Positions 34,000 to 46,260 are shown, counted from the first letter of the stretch. The stretch is DNA of 64,000 nucleotides from Otatea glauca (GCA_036346275.1 CM070719.1:14363185-14427184); one strand, 5' to 3'. The notes: generated from the letters alone by a model not told the origin. Numbers and translations: made by a program.

Positions 34000-34254
34000 T
34001 CATCCACCACCACGGTGAGACCGATCTGTGCATACACGGTGGGTGGGTGGCATGGGTGCGAACCTATCCTGGTGACCCTCTGCTGGGTCCTCAGGCTCCC
34101 ACTCACGCTCTTCCGGGTTTTCTTCTTCGGCGACCTCATCCGGCTCCTGGACGACCTGGTCTGCTATCTCCTCAGCTACCTGCAAGGCCTCCTCCAACTC
34201 ATCGATGACTCTGGCTGCGGCTTCATGGGTCTTTTGAAGCTCTCGCTCCGCCAC
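34000..34254 (-). CDS. Acidic coiled-coil ORF in the gypsy leader, upstream of gag
   Basis: 84 codons from the Met at 34254, reading ERELQKTHEAAARVIDELEE and a strongly acidic stretch. The open frame extends upstream, without a Met, to about 34370 through EDHLRDTAQELGTACEALRV. Predicted character is a helical coiled coil followed by an acidic tail. It lies between the primer site and gag on the same strand. I do not know its function; it could be a leader peptide or a spliced N-terminal extension. Only the end of copy B (63870 onward) falls in the window. Confidence 0.4.
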   Translation of the reverse strand: MAERELQKTHEAAARVIDELEEALQVAEEIADQVVQEPDEVAEEENPEEREWEPEDPAEGHQDRFAPMPPTHRVCTDRSHRGGG

Positions 34255-34463
34255 TCTCAGCGCCTCACACGCTGTCCCCAGCTCCTGCGCAGTGTCCCTC
34301 AGGTGATCCTCCTGGGCGGTGGCAAACTCAGCAAGGATGAGAGTAGAGGGATGAGATAAGCCAAGAGTTTCTTATTAGTAAATTTTACCTTTTTCTTTAG
34401 AAAATAATTTTGGACACTCCTAAGAGATACCAACTACCTAGGGCAAAGACCTATAGTCAGTAT

Positions 34464-34476
34464 GGCTCTGATACCA
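34464..34476 (-). promoter_or_regulatory. Primer-binding site (initiator tRNA-Met), gypsy copy A
   Basis: TGGTATCAGAGCC on the minus strand, 4 nt after the 5' LTR end. It fixes the element direction. Confidence 0.9.
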
Positions 34477-34480
34477 CCTC

Positions 34481-37400
34481 TGTCGGGACCCGAATTTGCA
34501 AATCCGGACCCTCTGTGTATAACGCACTAGTCCAGGATCACGCTAGTGCACACAGGCTCAACATAGATGTTATCACAGTCACACACAGCGGAATATAGCA
34601 TAAACTTCAATAATTAATGATAACTGTTGTCTTACATGAATAATGCCTCACAGGGCTTAAATAAGAAACAGCAAATAAGTAGCAATGAAAAATAAATAAG
34701 CGTAGCGACTTCCCGCTTTACCACGAGCAACCGACGAGGCTCGGACCCTAAGCATTCGTGATCCAAATAATCCTCTTCCATGAATGGCGAGATTCTTCCT
34801 CTTACGAAGTTGTGTTGTTGGGGTGAGTACATAAAGCACCCAACAAGTTGTGCACAATAATGCAAGTCTAATATTCTATATGCTTTGGCTTAATCCAAAG
34901 GAATGGCTAATATAGCTATTTTGCGATGCGAAGATTTAACAAGAATACAAGAAATAGATTGAAAAGCAAGAAACAATAACAAGAATTAATAGATTCAGAT
35001 TTATGAAGTAAACCAAGTTTCCAACCCTAAATCAATTTTCCACATCCCATGGCACCTGCCATCCGAACAAGTTTTTGTTTAACAAAAGTCTAACCCTTAA
35101 TCAGAATTCCCGAGCTTTGCTCAATACCGTGAGCACGGCTATTCGAATAGATTGTACACTCTGCAGAGGTTATGCACTTTACCCACACGATACAACCAAA
35201 CACCACTAAGGCGAGTGATCGTAATAAAGCCTTTACAATGCTACACCTAGACCCAAGATCGCCGCTAAGGTTTCAACATCAAGGGTTAAACCACCACAAC
35301 AGGCCCCCTCTTGCGCCATGTGAGTTAAACCGTAACCGGGACTCACTATTCACCACGACAAGATCAAATCTAGGTTTCACAAATTATTCACTAGGCTGTC
35401 CCATTCCGCATATGTGGTTGCAAGAGAGACTCAGTCAAAGGCTTGCAAGGTTAAGTCCTTAAAGTGATTAAGGCAAGACTTCCACATACCCCGCCAACCC
35501 CGCCCACCTTGGCACACCGCCTTGCCACTTGCCCCAATCTAAATCATTACCACCCCAGCTTGATTACCAAGCACCACATGCCATCAACATTTCAATCCGA
35601 TGTGTGACCTCCTCGCCACGACAACTTGATATCACTGTGACGACACATGACACACCAATTCATAAACATTGTTCCATATTCCATTAGTCAAAATTAAGTA
35701 TCAACATTCGGACACATGTGATGACGTGGCATGGCTAAGCAATCTACGACGGTCTAACTAGTCCCATGTTGATTATTAATATTAACCAACTATAATTCCA
35801 CATCCTAGGGTGACAAATAGATCATGGCATAAAATTGACAAGGTATGATTTAATTCAAATAGGCATATTATCTAATTCCCAGATTAATTGAAATCATTTA
35901 TACATATAAAATATCATGCATAAAGTTTAAGAGATAAAATAGAAATTTGGTGAAAATTAGGTGAAACATGATCAAAGCACAACTTGCCTTGGAGTACGTG
36001 CTGGTCTTGATCTGAGCTTGGGTCTTAGAGCGACGAATCTTCCTCCGGATCACCGAGCAGTTCAACGTCTCACGCTAAACGATGCCAAAATAGCAAATAA
36101 ACACCAAACCAGAGAGCAATCAAACTCCAAAATAAAATAAAATTCACCAATAAATATATCTTGATTTTACAAATTTTTAGAAATTTGAATCACTCAAATC
36201 CGAGTTAAAATGTAAAAGATATAGCCTTTTGAAGTTTGAATAACATCAAAATACGAAAATAGGATTTGATTTTTCCAATTATTTTTCTATTGGAAAAGAT
36301 TTTATTGCGCTTCTGGCGACGTCAGCCGACTCGAACCAATCAGCGTTGACACGTCGCTGGTCCATGGACTCGGTCCATAGAACCGCCTCGTCCACCGTGG
36401 ACGCGCCCACGGCGCCTCGCGCCACGCGCGCTCGACACGCGCGCGCATCGATCGGTTACCACGCCGCCCGTGCCGATGCTCGACACGCGGCGTGCATCCA
36501 CGCGATGATCTGACGGCCACCGATCTACCCCTACGTGTCACTAACCTGACCGCTTATCTTAGATCTAACGGTCCATCTTACCGGAGAGGTTCACCGCTGA
36601 TGAGGATGACGCGGCGCGATCTGAACGGTTCGGCGAAGATCCAACGGCTGCGCGAAACTTCGAGACACGGCGGCGGGCTTGCACCGGAGCGGAGGAAGAC
36701 GACCACCCGAACGGCGTTTCGACGCGATTCCGGCGAGAAGAAGGGCAGACTCGACGCGGCACGACACGAGGAACTTCGGATCCGAACCGATTCGCGAACG
36801 GCGGCTTGACGACGGCGGAACTCGAAGAAAACCGCAGCGGCGAAGAGCAAACTCCGGAGAGCTCCTGCGAGGCTACAGCGGCGACTCAACGGCGAAGGCT
36901 AGCACTGGCGGATGCGCTCTGGGATGGCGATCCTCGGAGTGCGGTCCGCGCTTTAAATAGCCTCGGCGAACGCCCAGAAAAGGCAACCCTAAAATCACGC
37001 GGCGGCGACGGCAAGCGGCGGCGGATTCGGAAACCGAATCGGAGACGATGACTGCGGTCCGTCCGATCTGCGATGAACGGCTACGATTCCCCCAAACGCG
37101 ATACGATCCGATCCGCTCTTTCCAAAATCAACGGATGCGATCAGATCTTTCCAAAACGACGCAAGGAATCCTCACCGCGCGATCTTGATCCAACGGCCGA
37201 AGTCGCTAAGGTTTCGTGAAAGGAGACAGCCGTCTGATCTGGATCCAATGGTCCATACGCGAGGCGGCGGGGGAACGGGCTAACGGGCCGCACCGCGATG
37301 GGCCACGCATGCACAGTGCTGGGCTTGGCCCAGTACTGTTCACTCTGATTTCCAACGCTTTTCGATTTAAAATAATTCCCGAAATTAGATTAATTCATTT

Positions 37401-37644
37401 AAGGCAATTAAAATATCAGGAAAAATCCAAGAAAATTCTCATAAATACTTTTAAACATTCTGGACTCAAATAAAATATTTTTGACAAAACTTCATATTAT
37501 TCTTATCTATATATAATTAGTTTTCACCAAAGGTTCAATATACTTAATTAAAATAAATTCAAATAATTTCGGAAAATCCAATAATTTGAAAAATCACAAA
37601 AATGCACGTGGCGAAATTATAAGTCAAATTTTTGGGATGTTACA
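34481..37644 (-). mobile_element. Gypsy 5' LTR, copy A
   Basis: 3,164 bp, TGTAACATCCC at 37644 to GGGTCCCGACA at 34481 on the minus strand. A TATTTAAA box at 36952-36959 (minus) lies in a very GC-rich U3. The GC-rich reading frames on both strands here are compositional. It is the only uninterrupted gypsy LTR in the window and the reference for the disrupted 3' LTRs. Confidence 0.88.
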
Positions 37645-37649
37645 CCTTG

Positions 37650-38031
37650 ACTCACAGAACTGACCTTTTCACCGACTAACCGAATCGCTCTTAACTTCTT
37701 AGTACTAAGTTTTGCGGTTCTTCACTACTAAGAATATCAATTTTAGAGATCGCCAATGCTTTACGAGGAGGATTCACTATCGGGTTCATAGGGACAATCC
37801 TCGGAGGATGACTCGTAATCAACTATCCGCTTTCCTTTTCTTGGATGAGAGGTTAATATTTTTCGGTTTGGTTGAGCAAAGATTATGAACATCTGGGATT
37901 AGAACTGGTCCTTGAGGTTGTTCAGGCACATTTGTTTCAGAAGATGAACTGGATCTTCTTTGCTTCTTACTCTTAACTTTATCAATGATTTTTCCAATCA
38001 AACCCCTTTTATCTGGATTCTTTGACCTCAT
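37650..38031 (-). pseudogene. Large 3' ORF of the SIRE element, N-terminal part
   Basis: This starts MRSKNPDKRGLIGKIIDKVK at 38031, continues with a basic Lys/Arg run and Ser tract (KKQRRSSSSS), and reads KKRKADS before a stop. An acidic Glu/Asp/Ser stretch (VDYESSSEDC) follows in another frame. The basic run could be a nuclear localisation signal. The reading continues across the gypsy insertion (TSD CCTTG) into 22935-20821. Only one copy is visible, as the equivalent for copy B lies beyond 64000. Confidence 0.6.
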
Positions 38032-38819
38032 TCTGACTCAAACACAGACTCAGGACCAGACTCACTTCACGAAGAACAGACCTAAAAAGGAAGAACTAAG
38101 CCTAAGCACTAGGTCTAGGGTTCGAGATTTTGAAGAGAAAAAGAGAAGTTCTAAGGAACTTACTGAACTTGAAGGAGATTCTTGCGCACAATGTCGAACG
38201 ATCACCGTCGCCAAGATCCGGTCAGGATTTGCTTCGGTGAAGAGAGGAAAGAAACTTCCGATTTAGAGAAATTTTTGCGCAAGCAAGGCAATAACAAGGA
38301 GGTTTTTTATGGAAGAAGTTACTGCATTGAATGCATTTGCAGAAGTAAATAGACCTTGAAAACTGACACCTTTTAACTAGGGTAGTTGGAGGGGACCAGA
38401 AGTTTTTTTTTGTGTAAGGACAGTGGGACCTCTCCTTTTTTAGGACAGTTTGAACAGGCACAGAGAGTCCCAAAGAAATAAGGACAGGATAGCAATAGGT
38501 AAGATTTTGAACAACTTATGAAATCTTGAGAGGAAAAAGAGGAATTTTATTTAAGCTTGGTATAAATTGTTTGAATTTAGATAAGAGTTAAGACTTAGAG
38601 ATATTTAATCATGAGGCAGACTTGACTTTAAACGGATTTGGACATATTACAATTTGGGCCGGACCAAAAGTTTTGTACTCAGCCTGGACTAGATTTAGTC
38701 CGCTTGGTATTAAGACCAAAGCTCTTATTATCGACGGACCAAAAAATTTAGTCCGGAGAGTATTGTCGGTTTATTTGAGATTGGTCTGATCCAAGTAGGA
38801 ACCTGTAACTTAGAGTTGT
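38032..38819 (-). other. SIRE internal region upstream of the 3' ORF
   Basis: No protein-like frame. Between 38640 and 38800 it contains GGACCAAAA, CTAGATTTAGTCCG and CGGACCAAAAAATTTAGTCCG-like words, the same motif type as the U3 palindromes of the SIRE LTR. TSD GTTGT of the solo LTR sits at 38815-38819. Confidence 0.5.
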
Positions 38820-40880
38820 TTTAAGTTCAAGCTCTATTGGTTTTGGTGATTGGTTTAATATTAATGTTTAATCATTGTTTAATGACAAATCTAATCATTA
38901 TGAGACTAACATGTTTTATTAAGTCTTATTCTTATTTAGTCTCATACTTGGATGGAAAATGGAAAACCTAAGGTATGCACTCGTATTCATTCTATTATAT
39001 AAATGCATACTTAGAATTCAAGTTAAAGTATGAACTCTTCCATTGCTTTAGACCAAATATGTGCATTATGTTTTTAATTCATATATACATGAATGCACAC
39101 ATCTAGGGGGAGTTTATAATTTAACTTGATGTTTCAATTGTATTGATCCATGTCCTCTTGTCATACAATATAAAGGATCAAGACCTTGAAATAATCTTTT
39201 GAGTATATATGACTTGTGTAGTTATATGCTCATGTCAATTTAAATGAGTTTAAATTGAGTTCGATTGTCTCTCAATCAATCAAAGAACATTTCATCATGT
39301 GTTGATGGTGTTTCCTTGTTGATTAAAGACAAGCGAAAAGTTCTTGATATAATGAAGCATTAGTTGCATCAAAGTGCTCAAGACAACAATTAATCATTCA
39401 AATTAATTTGGGTTGTGCTCAATCGATCTTGGAGGCATCCATTATGTGTTAATGGAGTGCGGTGATGATTGAGACAACCGTGTTTGTTGGACTAACATCT
39501 TCCATGAGTTGTGAAGTAGGTTAAGTCCAAGATGATGAAGAATCGGAAGAAGAAGTCATCATGTGTTGATGAGCTTCAAGAGGTGATCCCGAAGTGAAGA
39601 GAAGGGCTAGAGAAGGTTCATCATGCATTGATGACCAAGAAGAAGAAGAAGAGGTGATCCTGGAGAGAAGATGATTGGAAATCATAAAAGCTCCAAGTGG
39701 ATCAAGTGCGGCAAAGGTATAACTAGCTAGGGCTAAGGATGTGTTCCTAGTCTTTTACCGGTCTCGGTGTTTGGTTGTGAGACCGGGTTGCTTGTTAGGT
39801 GCCGTACTATTAAGAGGGGTTGAGTCTTTTAGCTTGAGCTTCATCATGTGTTGATGAACTCGATCCTGTTCACTCTAACTCACTCTCTTGTTTGGTGTTT
39901 GCATGTAGCTAACCATTTGGCATGTGTTGCAAATGGGTGAAGCTTATGCATTGGATTTTGTATGAGCAAAGTATTTGCATGTGTTGCAAATAAGGGTGCT
40001 CATACTTGCATCTTATTTGAATCTTATTTGATTTGATTTTTGCTTGGAGCTAAGTTTTGCATGTGTCGCAAAAGGAGAGAGCTCAAGCAATTTGGTTTAG
40101 AGTGGTTGCATGGAGTTAGAGATTTGCATGTGTTGCAAATAGAGAACTCATGCACTTATATTTGTTGTAGTTGCTTGCATGGTGCTAGAGATTTGCATGT
40201 GTTGCAAATAGAGAGCTCATGTTTTGGTATTGCTTGGAGCTAGGTTTTTGCATGTGTTGCAAAGAACAATGCTCAAGCATAAAATTGGTTTAATGTGTAT
40301 TTGCAAGTTCGTTGTGCGAATAAACCGATGTCTATGAGTCCGGAATCCCGAGAGCATGTGAGTAGGGCTTGCAACGGGTGTTTGCAAGTTGACTGGGTCT
40401 TGTGTTGACCTTCACATGGCTAGGGGGATTAATCTCATAGACTCGAGTTTGATTTGCTTAATACGTTTTGCAAATAGATCTTGAGTTGTTTACGAAATGT
40501 GTTTTCGTTAGTTGGATTTCTTATTTGCAAATGTGTTTTGCAAATGAACTTGAGATTATGGGTTTCGATCCTAAAGCATGTGAATAGGGTTTGCAAATGT
40601 GTTTTGCAAATTGACTTGATCATGTGTTGATCATCACATGGCTAAGAGGATTGATCTCATAAGCTCTTGGTTTATTTGCATATATGTTCTGCAAATAAGT
40701 TGTGCTTAATGCGATTCTTTGGAGTATGTGATTAACATGCGCAAATGTGTTTTGCATAGTGTTGTGATCATGTGTTGATCCTCACATAGCTCAAAGAATA
40801 TATCTTGAATGGTTTGGAGAAAAGTTTTTAGGAAAAATAGTGTTTTCTCCCTGAGGTCGGTCGTACCGCCCCTGTAAGGC

Positions 40881-41245
40881 CGGTAGCACCGTGGTCCGGT
40901 GCTACCGCAGTTTGGCCGGTAGCACCGAAGGTCCGGTGCTACCGTCTCTCTGGCCGGTGTGGAATTTCCGAGAGGGTGTTTTGGGTGATCAGGTGGTCGG
41001 TGCTACCGCCATGGTAGGCCGTAGCACCGAGGTTCGTGCAACCGCTCTTACGGCCGTGTGAAAAATCCAGGCGGTGTTTTTGTGTTCGGCTTGAGTCCGG
41101 TGCTACCGAGGTGAAGGCCGGTGCTACGCCGAGCGGTAGCACCGCTCCCGATGGCCGGTGCTACGGTTTTCACCTGCGGCTAGTTTTGTAGCCGTTGGCA
41201 GGAGGCCGGTGCTACCGGTCCCAGTAGGGCGGTAGCACCGGGTTT
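40881..41245 (+). repeat. CGGTAGCACCG / CGGTGCTACCG inverted repeats, copy B
   Basis: Two clear hairpins: CGGTAGCACCG 40881-40891 with CGGTGCTACCG 40897-40907 (5-nt loop), and 40917-40927 with 40934-40944 (6-nt loop). Further single arms continue to 41245 in both orientations, just upstream of the TATA box. Confidence 0.75.
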
Positions 41246-41295
41246 GCTGGATCTTTGCCCATTTCGCCCCCAACGGCTAGTTTTGGCTTGGAGGC

Positions 41296-41302
41296 TATAA
41301 AA
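41296..41302 (+). promoter_or_regulatory. TATA box of the solo LTR, copy B
   Basis: TATAAAA in GGCTATAAAAGGAGGCC, identical to copy A. Confidence 0.6.
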
Positions 41303-42661
41303 GGAGGCCTTGGGGGGCAAGGGCAGAGGTTGGCTGTGTGCTAGAGCATTTGGGTGGTTGTAGGAGTTGTGTGCATGTGTTGCCCTCTTCCATTTGCTTC
41401 TTGAGCTAGTGTGAGCCTCTAATTGCATGTGTTGCAATTAGGAAGTGGATTGAGAGCCTCTTGTGCATGTGTTGCACTTGAGGAGGATCCTTGTGCATGT
41501 GTTGCACTTGGTGAGGTTCAAGCGGAAAGGCTTGATTTGTTACTCTTGGAGGTTGCCGACTCCTAGGCGGCGTGGGCGTCGTCTTGTGAAGCTCTCAAGG
41601 TTGTGAGAAGCCCCGGCGAAGTTTGTGAAGGTTCGGGTTGAGCCTACGCGAAAGCGTGAAAAACCAGATCTAGTGGATTCGAGGTGGGTGCTCAATTCGT
41701 GGAGCCGGTCCAATGTGTTTGGGCTAACCTCAACGTGGACTAGGGAGACCGCAAGTCTCCGATCACCACGGTAAAAAGTATTGTGTCTCTTGTGCTTGCC
41801 TTGTTCTCTTTATTTACATTCAAGCAATTTACATTCATAGAATTAAATTGATTGATTGCTTGTCTTTAAATTGCTTTTGTTAGAGACATAATTAGTTAGT
41901 GCACATAGTGAGCCTAGTTGATTTAGGCTTTAATTGTCAAAACCTTAGTTTATCGCTTTCGCATTATTATTGATAAGGTTTTGGCATAAGGGTAATTAGG
42001 GGTGAATTGCTTTGTAGAAATTAGAAAGAGAAAGTTTTTTAAAAGCCGCCTATTCACCCCCCTCTAGTCGGCATCCTCGACCTTACAGTTGTTCTCAGTC
42101 TGCATCATGTCTATATTTCTGAAAATTTTAAAGATAAGAGATATATCTAAGATCAACAACCAAATTCAATCAAACAAATGATTTCAGTTAATGTTTGAGT
42201 TTGATAATCAAGTAAGCTTAAGTATTTCTTTAAACTAAGCTTATCTGAAAAACTCAAGTACTTTAATATGCATACTTCGCTGAAACAGGCAAATGAAAAG
42301 TTTTGGTTTCCTTTAAAAAAATTTTTGATTAGATACAAATGATCATAGAAGGTGAGTCTTATAGCGCAGCTTGTTAAAACAAACTTTATTCAAAGAGTTA
42401 TTTTATCTTGACATTTTTACTTTATCCATATCGTGTAGTCGTAATAAAGAAGTCGTCGATCTAGAGCCGCAAAGATCATAACGTGATATGCGACTAGTCG
42501 AAGTCATGTTTTAGCGACGTACACTTATAAATAGAGTTTAACTGATAAAGAATGATAGACAAGAAATGACTCAAAGAGCATTTTAGAACACCATCATGTT
42601 ATTTAAATACAGAGTCCCGGATAACATGATCAGAGGAAACGGGACAAGACAAGAACAGAAA

Positions 42662-42877
42662 CTAGTTTTCTCCCCTACGCGCGCGCCCTAGAGCCTCTAT
42701 GAGCGCATCTCTGGCCTTGAGGAGAGAGGGGAAAGCTTCAAGAAAGGCGTCCACGGCAGCACTGTCTCTGACAACTGCCCTTTCTTCAGCCATCTCTGCT
42801 AGATAGCGATCAAACTCCCTCCAGAGCTCTGCAAGCTCTGGATCGTCCCGATCATCGTTGAAACGTCTTTTAGGCAT
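42662..42877 (-). CDS. Small charged ORF between pol and the 3' ORF, copy B
   Basis: 71 codons identical to copy A (MPKRRF to RARRGEN). The open frame extends upstream to 43084 here, but the Met at 42877 follows the internal TATA box by 66 nt and is preferred. Preservation of this frame in both units, while pol frames differ by indels, is notable but partly explained by the lack of CTG/CAG sites hit. Confidence 0.5.
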   Translation of the reverse strand: MPKRRFNDDRDDPELAELWREFDRYLAEMAEERAVVRDSAAVDAFLEAFPSLLKARDALIEALGRARRGEN

Positions 42878-42942
42878 GATGAAGAACTCAGAAAAGAGAA
42901 GGGATAAGTTAAGAATTGTATTTTCAGGGTCTCTGGAACGCC

Positions 42943-42949
42943 TTTTATA
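42943..42949 (-). promoter_or_regulatory. Internal TATA box upstream of the small ORF, copy B
   Basis: GGCTATAAAAGGC on the minus strand, same distance to the start codon as in copy A. Confidence 0.5.
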
Positions 42950-43138
42950 GCCATTTCGACAAGAGAGAAGTAAATACATCAAAGTTCGAAGCGACTTTGA
43001 AGTTAGAGAAGATGCGGAAAAAGCGGGAGATACGGAAAACGAAGCGATTTTTACGAAAATTATGCAAAGTGGGTAAGAAACCAAGGAAAGAGCATTAGGA
43101 TATACATGGTAAACAAAAGTGCTCCCCTTAGTCGGACA

Positions 43139-44560
43139 TTATCGAGCAATATTTGAAAAAGCAATGATATTTAGTTCATTTCTTAATTTTGAAAATTTGG
43201 CCTCATCAAGCGGCTTAGTGAAAATATCAGCCAATTGGTCCTCAGTTCTTACATGACTAAGCATAATATTTCCTTTAGCAACATGATCACGAATAAAGTG
43301 ATGTCGAATTTCTATATGCTTCGTTCCGGAATGTTGGACCGGATTGTTTGCTATTTTCACTGCACTTTCATTATCACACAACAAAGGTACATTATCAAAT
43401 TTTATACCAAAATCTAAGAATGTTTGTTTGATGAATAAGATTTGAGCACAACAACTTCCAGCAGCCACATATTCGCGGTAGTGGATAGTGCTACTGAATT
43501 TTGCTTTTTAGAAAACCAAGAAACTAAAGACCTTCCAAGCAAATGACAGCTCCCTGAGGTGCTCTTACGATCAATCTTGCATCCGGCATAATCAGAATCT
43601 GAGTAGCCTAGAAGCTCAAAAGGAGCACCTTTGGGGTACCATAAACCAATACTAGAAGTAAACTTAAGATATCTAAATATTCTTTTTACTGCAGTCAAGT
43701 GAATTTCTTTAGGAGCAGCTTGAAATCTAGCACACATACACACACTAAACATGATATCAGGCCTAGATGCTGTCAAGTATAGTAAAGAACCTATCATAGA
43801 TCTAAAAAGCTTTTGATCAACAGACTTACCTCCCACATCTTGATCAAGATGTGTATTAGTAGCCATGGGAGTCTTTATGATCTTGCATTCTTCCATTTTG
43901 AAGCGTTTGAGAAGATCCTTAGTATACTTTTCTTGCGAAATAAAGGTTCCTTCCTTTAACTGCTTGATTTGAAATCCCAGAAAGAATGATAGTTCCCCAA
44001 TCATAGACATCTCGAATTCTTTGGCCATCATGTTACCAAATTCTTTACAAAGAGAAGTATTAGTACAGCCAAAGATAATATCATCAACATATATTTGACA
44101 AATCATTAATGTTCCATTGATGTCTTTTAAAAATAATGTTGGATCAACCTTTCCATTTGAAGTCCTTATTGAGTAAAAAATCTCTAAGACGCTCATACCA
44201 AGCTCTAGGAGCTTGTTTTAGACCATAGAGAGCCTTAGATAATTTATACACGTGGTTTGGCAAATTTGGGTCTTCAAAACCAGGTGGTTGTTCAACATAG
44301 ACAGTTTCATCAATGAATCCATTTAGAAATGCACTTTTTACATCCATTTGAAATAGAGTGATATTAAAATGAGTAGCAAAGGCAAGAAGAAACCGAATAG
44401 CTTCAAGATGAGCCACTGGGGCATAAGTCTCTCCATAGTCCAATCCTTCTATTTGAGTAAACCCTTGAGCTACAAGTCTGGCTTTATTCCTTATCACCAC
44501 TCCATTTTCATCTTGCTTATTTCTGAACACCCATTTTGTACCAATAACATTGTGATCCTT
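43139..44560 (-). pseudogene. SIRE pol: reverse transcriptase and RNase H, copy B
   Basis: Better preserved than copy A. The frame 44144-44530 carries ARLVAQGFTQIEGLDYGE, MDVKSAFLNGFIDE and ALYGLKQAPRAWYERL. The frame 43414-44196 carries the catalytic YVDDIIFGCTN, then SRPDIMFSVCMCARFQ and the RNase H Asp region LLGYSDSDYAGCKIDRKSTS. The frame 43139-43468 completes RNase H with LLCDNESAVKIANNPV and DQLADIFTKPLDE. Only two frame changes separate these, both in sequence that is in frame in copy A or ambiguous. Confidence 0.87.
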
Positions 44561-44771
44561 TGGGCGATTTGTTAAAATCCAGACTTGTTTCTTTCAAAAT
44601 TGTTAAGTTCTTCTTCCATAGCAATTATCCAATCAGCATCTTCTAGTGCTTCCTCCACAGTTTTAGGCTCAATACACGAGACAAAAGAGTAATGTTCACA
44701 AAAGAAGCTTATCTAGAACGAGTTTGAACCCCTTACTTGAATTCACCAATGATTTGATCGAGGGATGATAT

Positions 44772-45830
44772 TTAGCAATGGTATGATGGCTTTTGATGTG
44801 AACTGGACGATCTTGTTCTTTTCATCTTCTTTTCCTCTTGAGTTCCATCATGAGGCACCATTGATTGAGTGGGGAGTTCATCCTTGTCTTCTTTTGGTCG
44901 AATATCACCCACTTCCATCTTCTTCATTGCTTGTGCCAAGCCATCATCTCCTACATCATCTAAATTCTCATGCTCACCTTGTGAGCCATTAGATTCATCA
45001 AACTTTACATCATAAGTTTCTTCTACCAGTCCAGTGGTATTATTAAAGACTCTATATGCTTTGGATTTAGAGGAATATCCTAGCATGAAGCCAGAGTCAC
45101 ATCTAGTTTGAAAATTTCCCAAATGAGTTATCTTTTTATAGATATAAACTTTACAACCAAACACGCGAAAATATGATACATTTGGTCTTCTTCCTACCAA
45201 GAGTTCATAAGGAGTTTTCTTAAGCAATCTATGAAGATAAAGTCTATTTACTGACATGACAAGCAAGATGTCGATTGCTTCAGCCCAAAAGGCATCAGAG
45301 GTTTCATATTCATCTAGCATAGATCTAGCCGTTTCAATCAAGGTTCGATTTTCCCTTTCAACAACACCATTTTGCTGAGGAGTATAAGTGGCAGAGAGTT
45401 CATGCTTAATTCCTAATTCATCACAATATTCAATAATATTTGTGTTAACGAACTCAGATCCATTGTTACTTCTTATTTTCTTGATGGGACAATCAAATTC
45501 ATTTTGAGCCCTTTTGCAAAAGTTTTGAAGATTTTTCCAACTTCACTTTTGTTTGGCAAAAAGAATACCCAAGTGAATCTGAAAAAATCATCAAGAATTA
45601 TTAAACAATAAGAGTTACCACCAATGCTGGCATATGAGGTGGGACCAAACACATCCATATGCAGAAGCTCAAGGGGTCTAGTGGTGGACATGATACTTTT
45701 AATTGGGTGAGAATTGGCTACTTGTTTGCACCTTGACAAGCACTACATAGCTTATTCTTTTCAAATTTGACATCTTTCAAACCCACCACAAGCTCATTTT
45801 GAAAAGCTTCTTTAGATTAGACATACCTAC
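44772..45830 (-). pseudogene. SIRE pol: integrase, copy B
   Basis: The same integrase as copy A, broken three times: near 45740 (pre-integrase to core), near 45490, and at the TACHAVNRLY segment near 45265 where the copy reads differently. Copy A is intact at all three places. The Asn in SNNGSEF is shared. Confidence 0.82.
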
Positions 45831-45989
45831 ATGCCCAGACGCCTATGCCAAAGCCATCCAAGAGAAACTTTGGCTAACAGGCAGGTTGAGATACATGAGG
45901 AGTTAGATTTGAAATCTACTAAATAGAGATTTTGAAATCTGAAACCTTTGAATATAAGCTTTTCATTTTTATCAAATACAGTTACCCCA

Positions 45990-46260
45990 TCAGTAGTGAA
46001 GTTACAATGAAATCCAAGATCACATAATTGAGCAACAGACAGTAAATTAAAGTTTAAGGAATCAACGAGAAGAACATTGTCAATAGAGTGATTGTTTGAT
46101 ATGGCAATCTTACCAAGACCTTTTACCTTTCTTTTCTGTTGTCTCCAAAGGTGATTTTGTGACTTGGATCACTTTCTCCTTCAATAAAAGTGAACATTCT
46201 TGAGGTACTGGTCATGTGTTGAGTGTAGCCACTTGCCTATGACCCAATGTCGCCTCCACT
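45990..46260 (-). pseudogene. SIRE pol: aspartic protease, copy B
   Basis: HMTG-like active-site region near 46220, then SDPSHKITFGDN and GKIAISNNHSIDNVLLVDSL, with frame changes around 46135 and 46245 not identical to those in copy A. Confidence 0.7.

Larger units (their letters stand above)
22941..37644 (-). mobile_element. Ty3/gypsy Tekay-type chromovirus inserted in the SIRE 3' ORF, copy A
   Basis: The element runs 14.7 kb from TGTAACATCCC (37644, minus) to the LTR terminus at 22941, with a perfect 5-bp target duplication CCTTG (22936-22940 and 37645-37649). Order on the minus strand is LTR, tRNA-Met primer site, leader with a charged ORF, gag, protease, RT, RNase H, integrase, chromodomain, polypurine tract, LTR. 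LTRs of about 3.16 kb and a C-terminal chromodomain point to the Tekay/Del clade. Its 3' LTR contains a truncated copia element. Confidence 0.88.
39293..41507 (+). repeat. Array of TGTGT-loop hairpins, copy B
   Basis: The same hairpins as in copy A in the same order, the first with arm CATCA at 39293 and the last with arm GTGCA at 41493. One arm pair disturbed in copy A near 10795 is restored here (TTATTTGCA against TGCAAATAA). Confidence 0.85.
38820..42087 (+). mobile_element. Solo LTR of a related SIRE family, copy B (complete)
   Basis: 3,268 bp flanked by GTTGT on both sides (38815-38819 and 42088-42092), with no internal region. The left end reads TTTAAGTTCAAG where an LTR should begin with TG; a single lost G would explain it. 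The right end is CGACCTTACA. A TATA box at 41296-41302 shows plus orientation, opposite to the host SIRE. The U5 end shares GCCTATTCACCCCCCTCTAG with the SIRE LTR end. Confidence 0.75.

Noticed and set aside
36302..37051. Multiple Arg/Ser-rich ORFs on both strands (also 27941-28657 and 57775-58821)
   Set aside because: They lie in the GC-rich U3 of the gypsy LTR, have compositional rather than protein-like sequence, and change with each indel.
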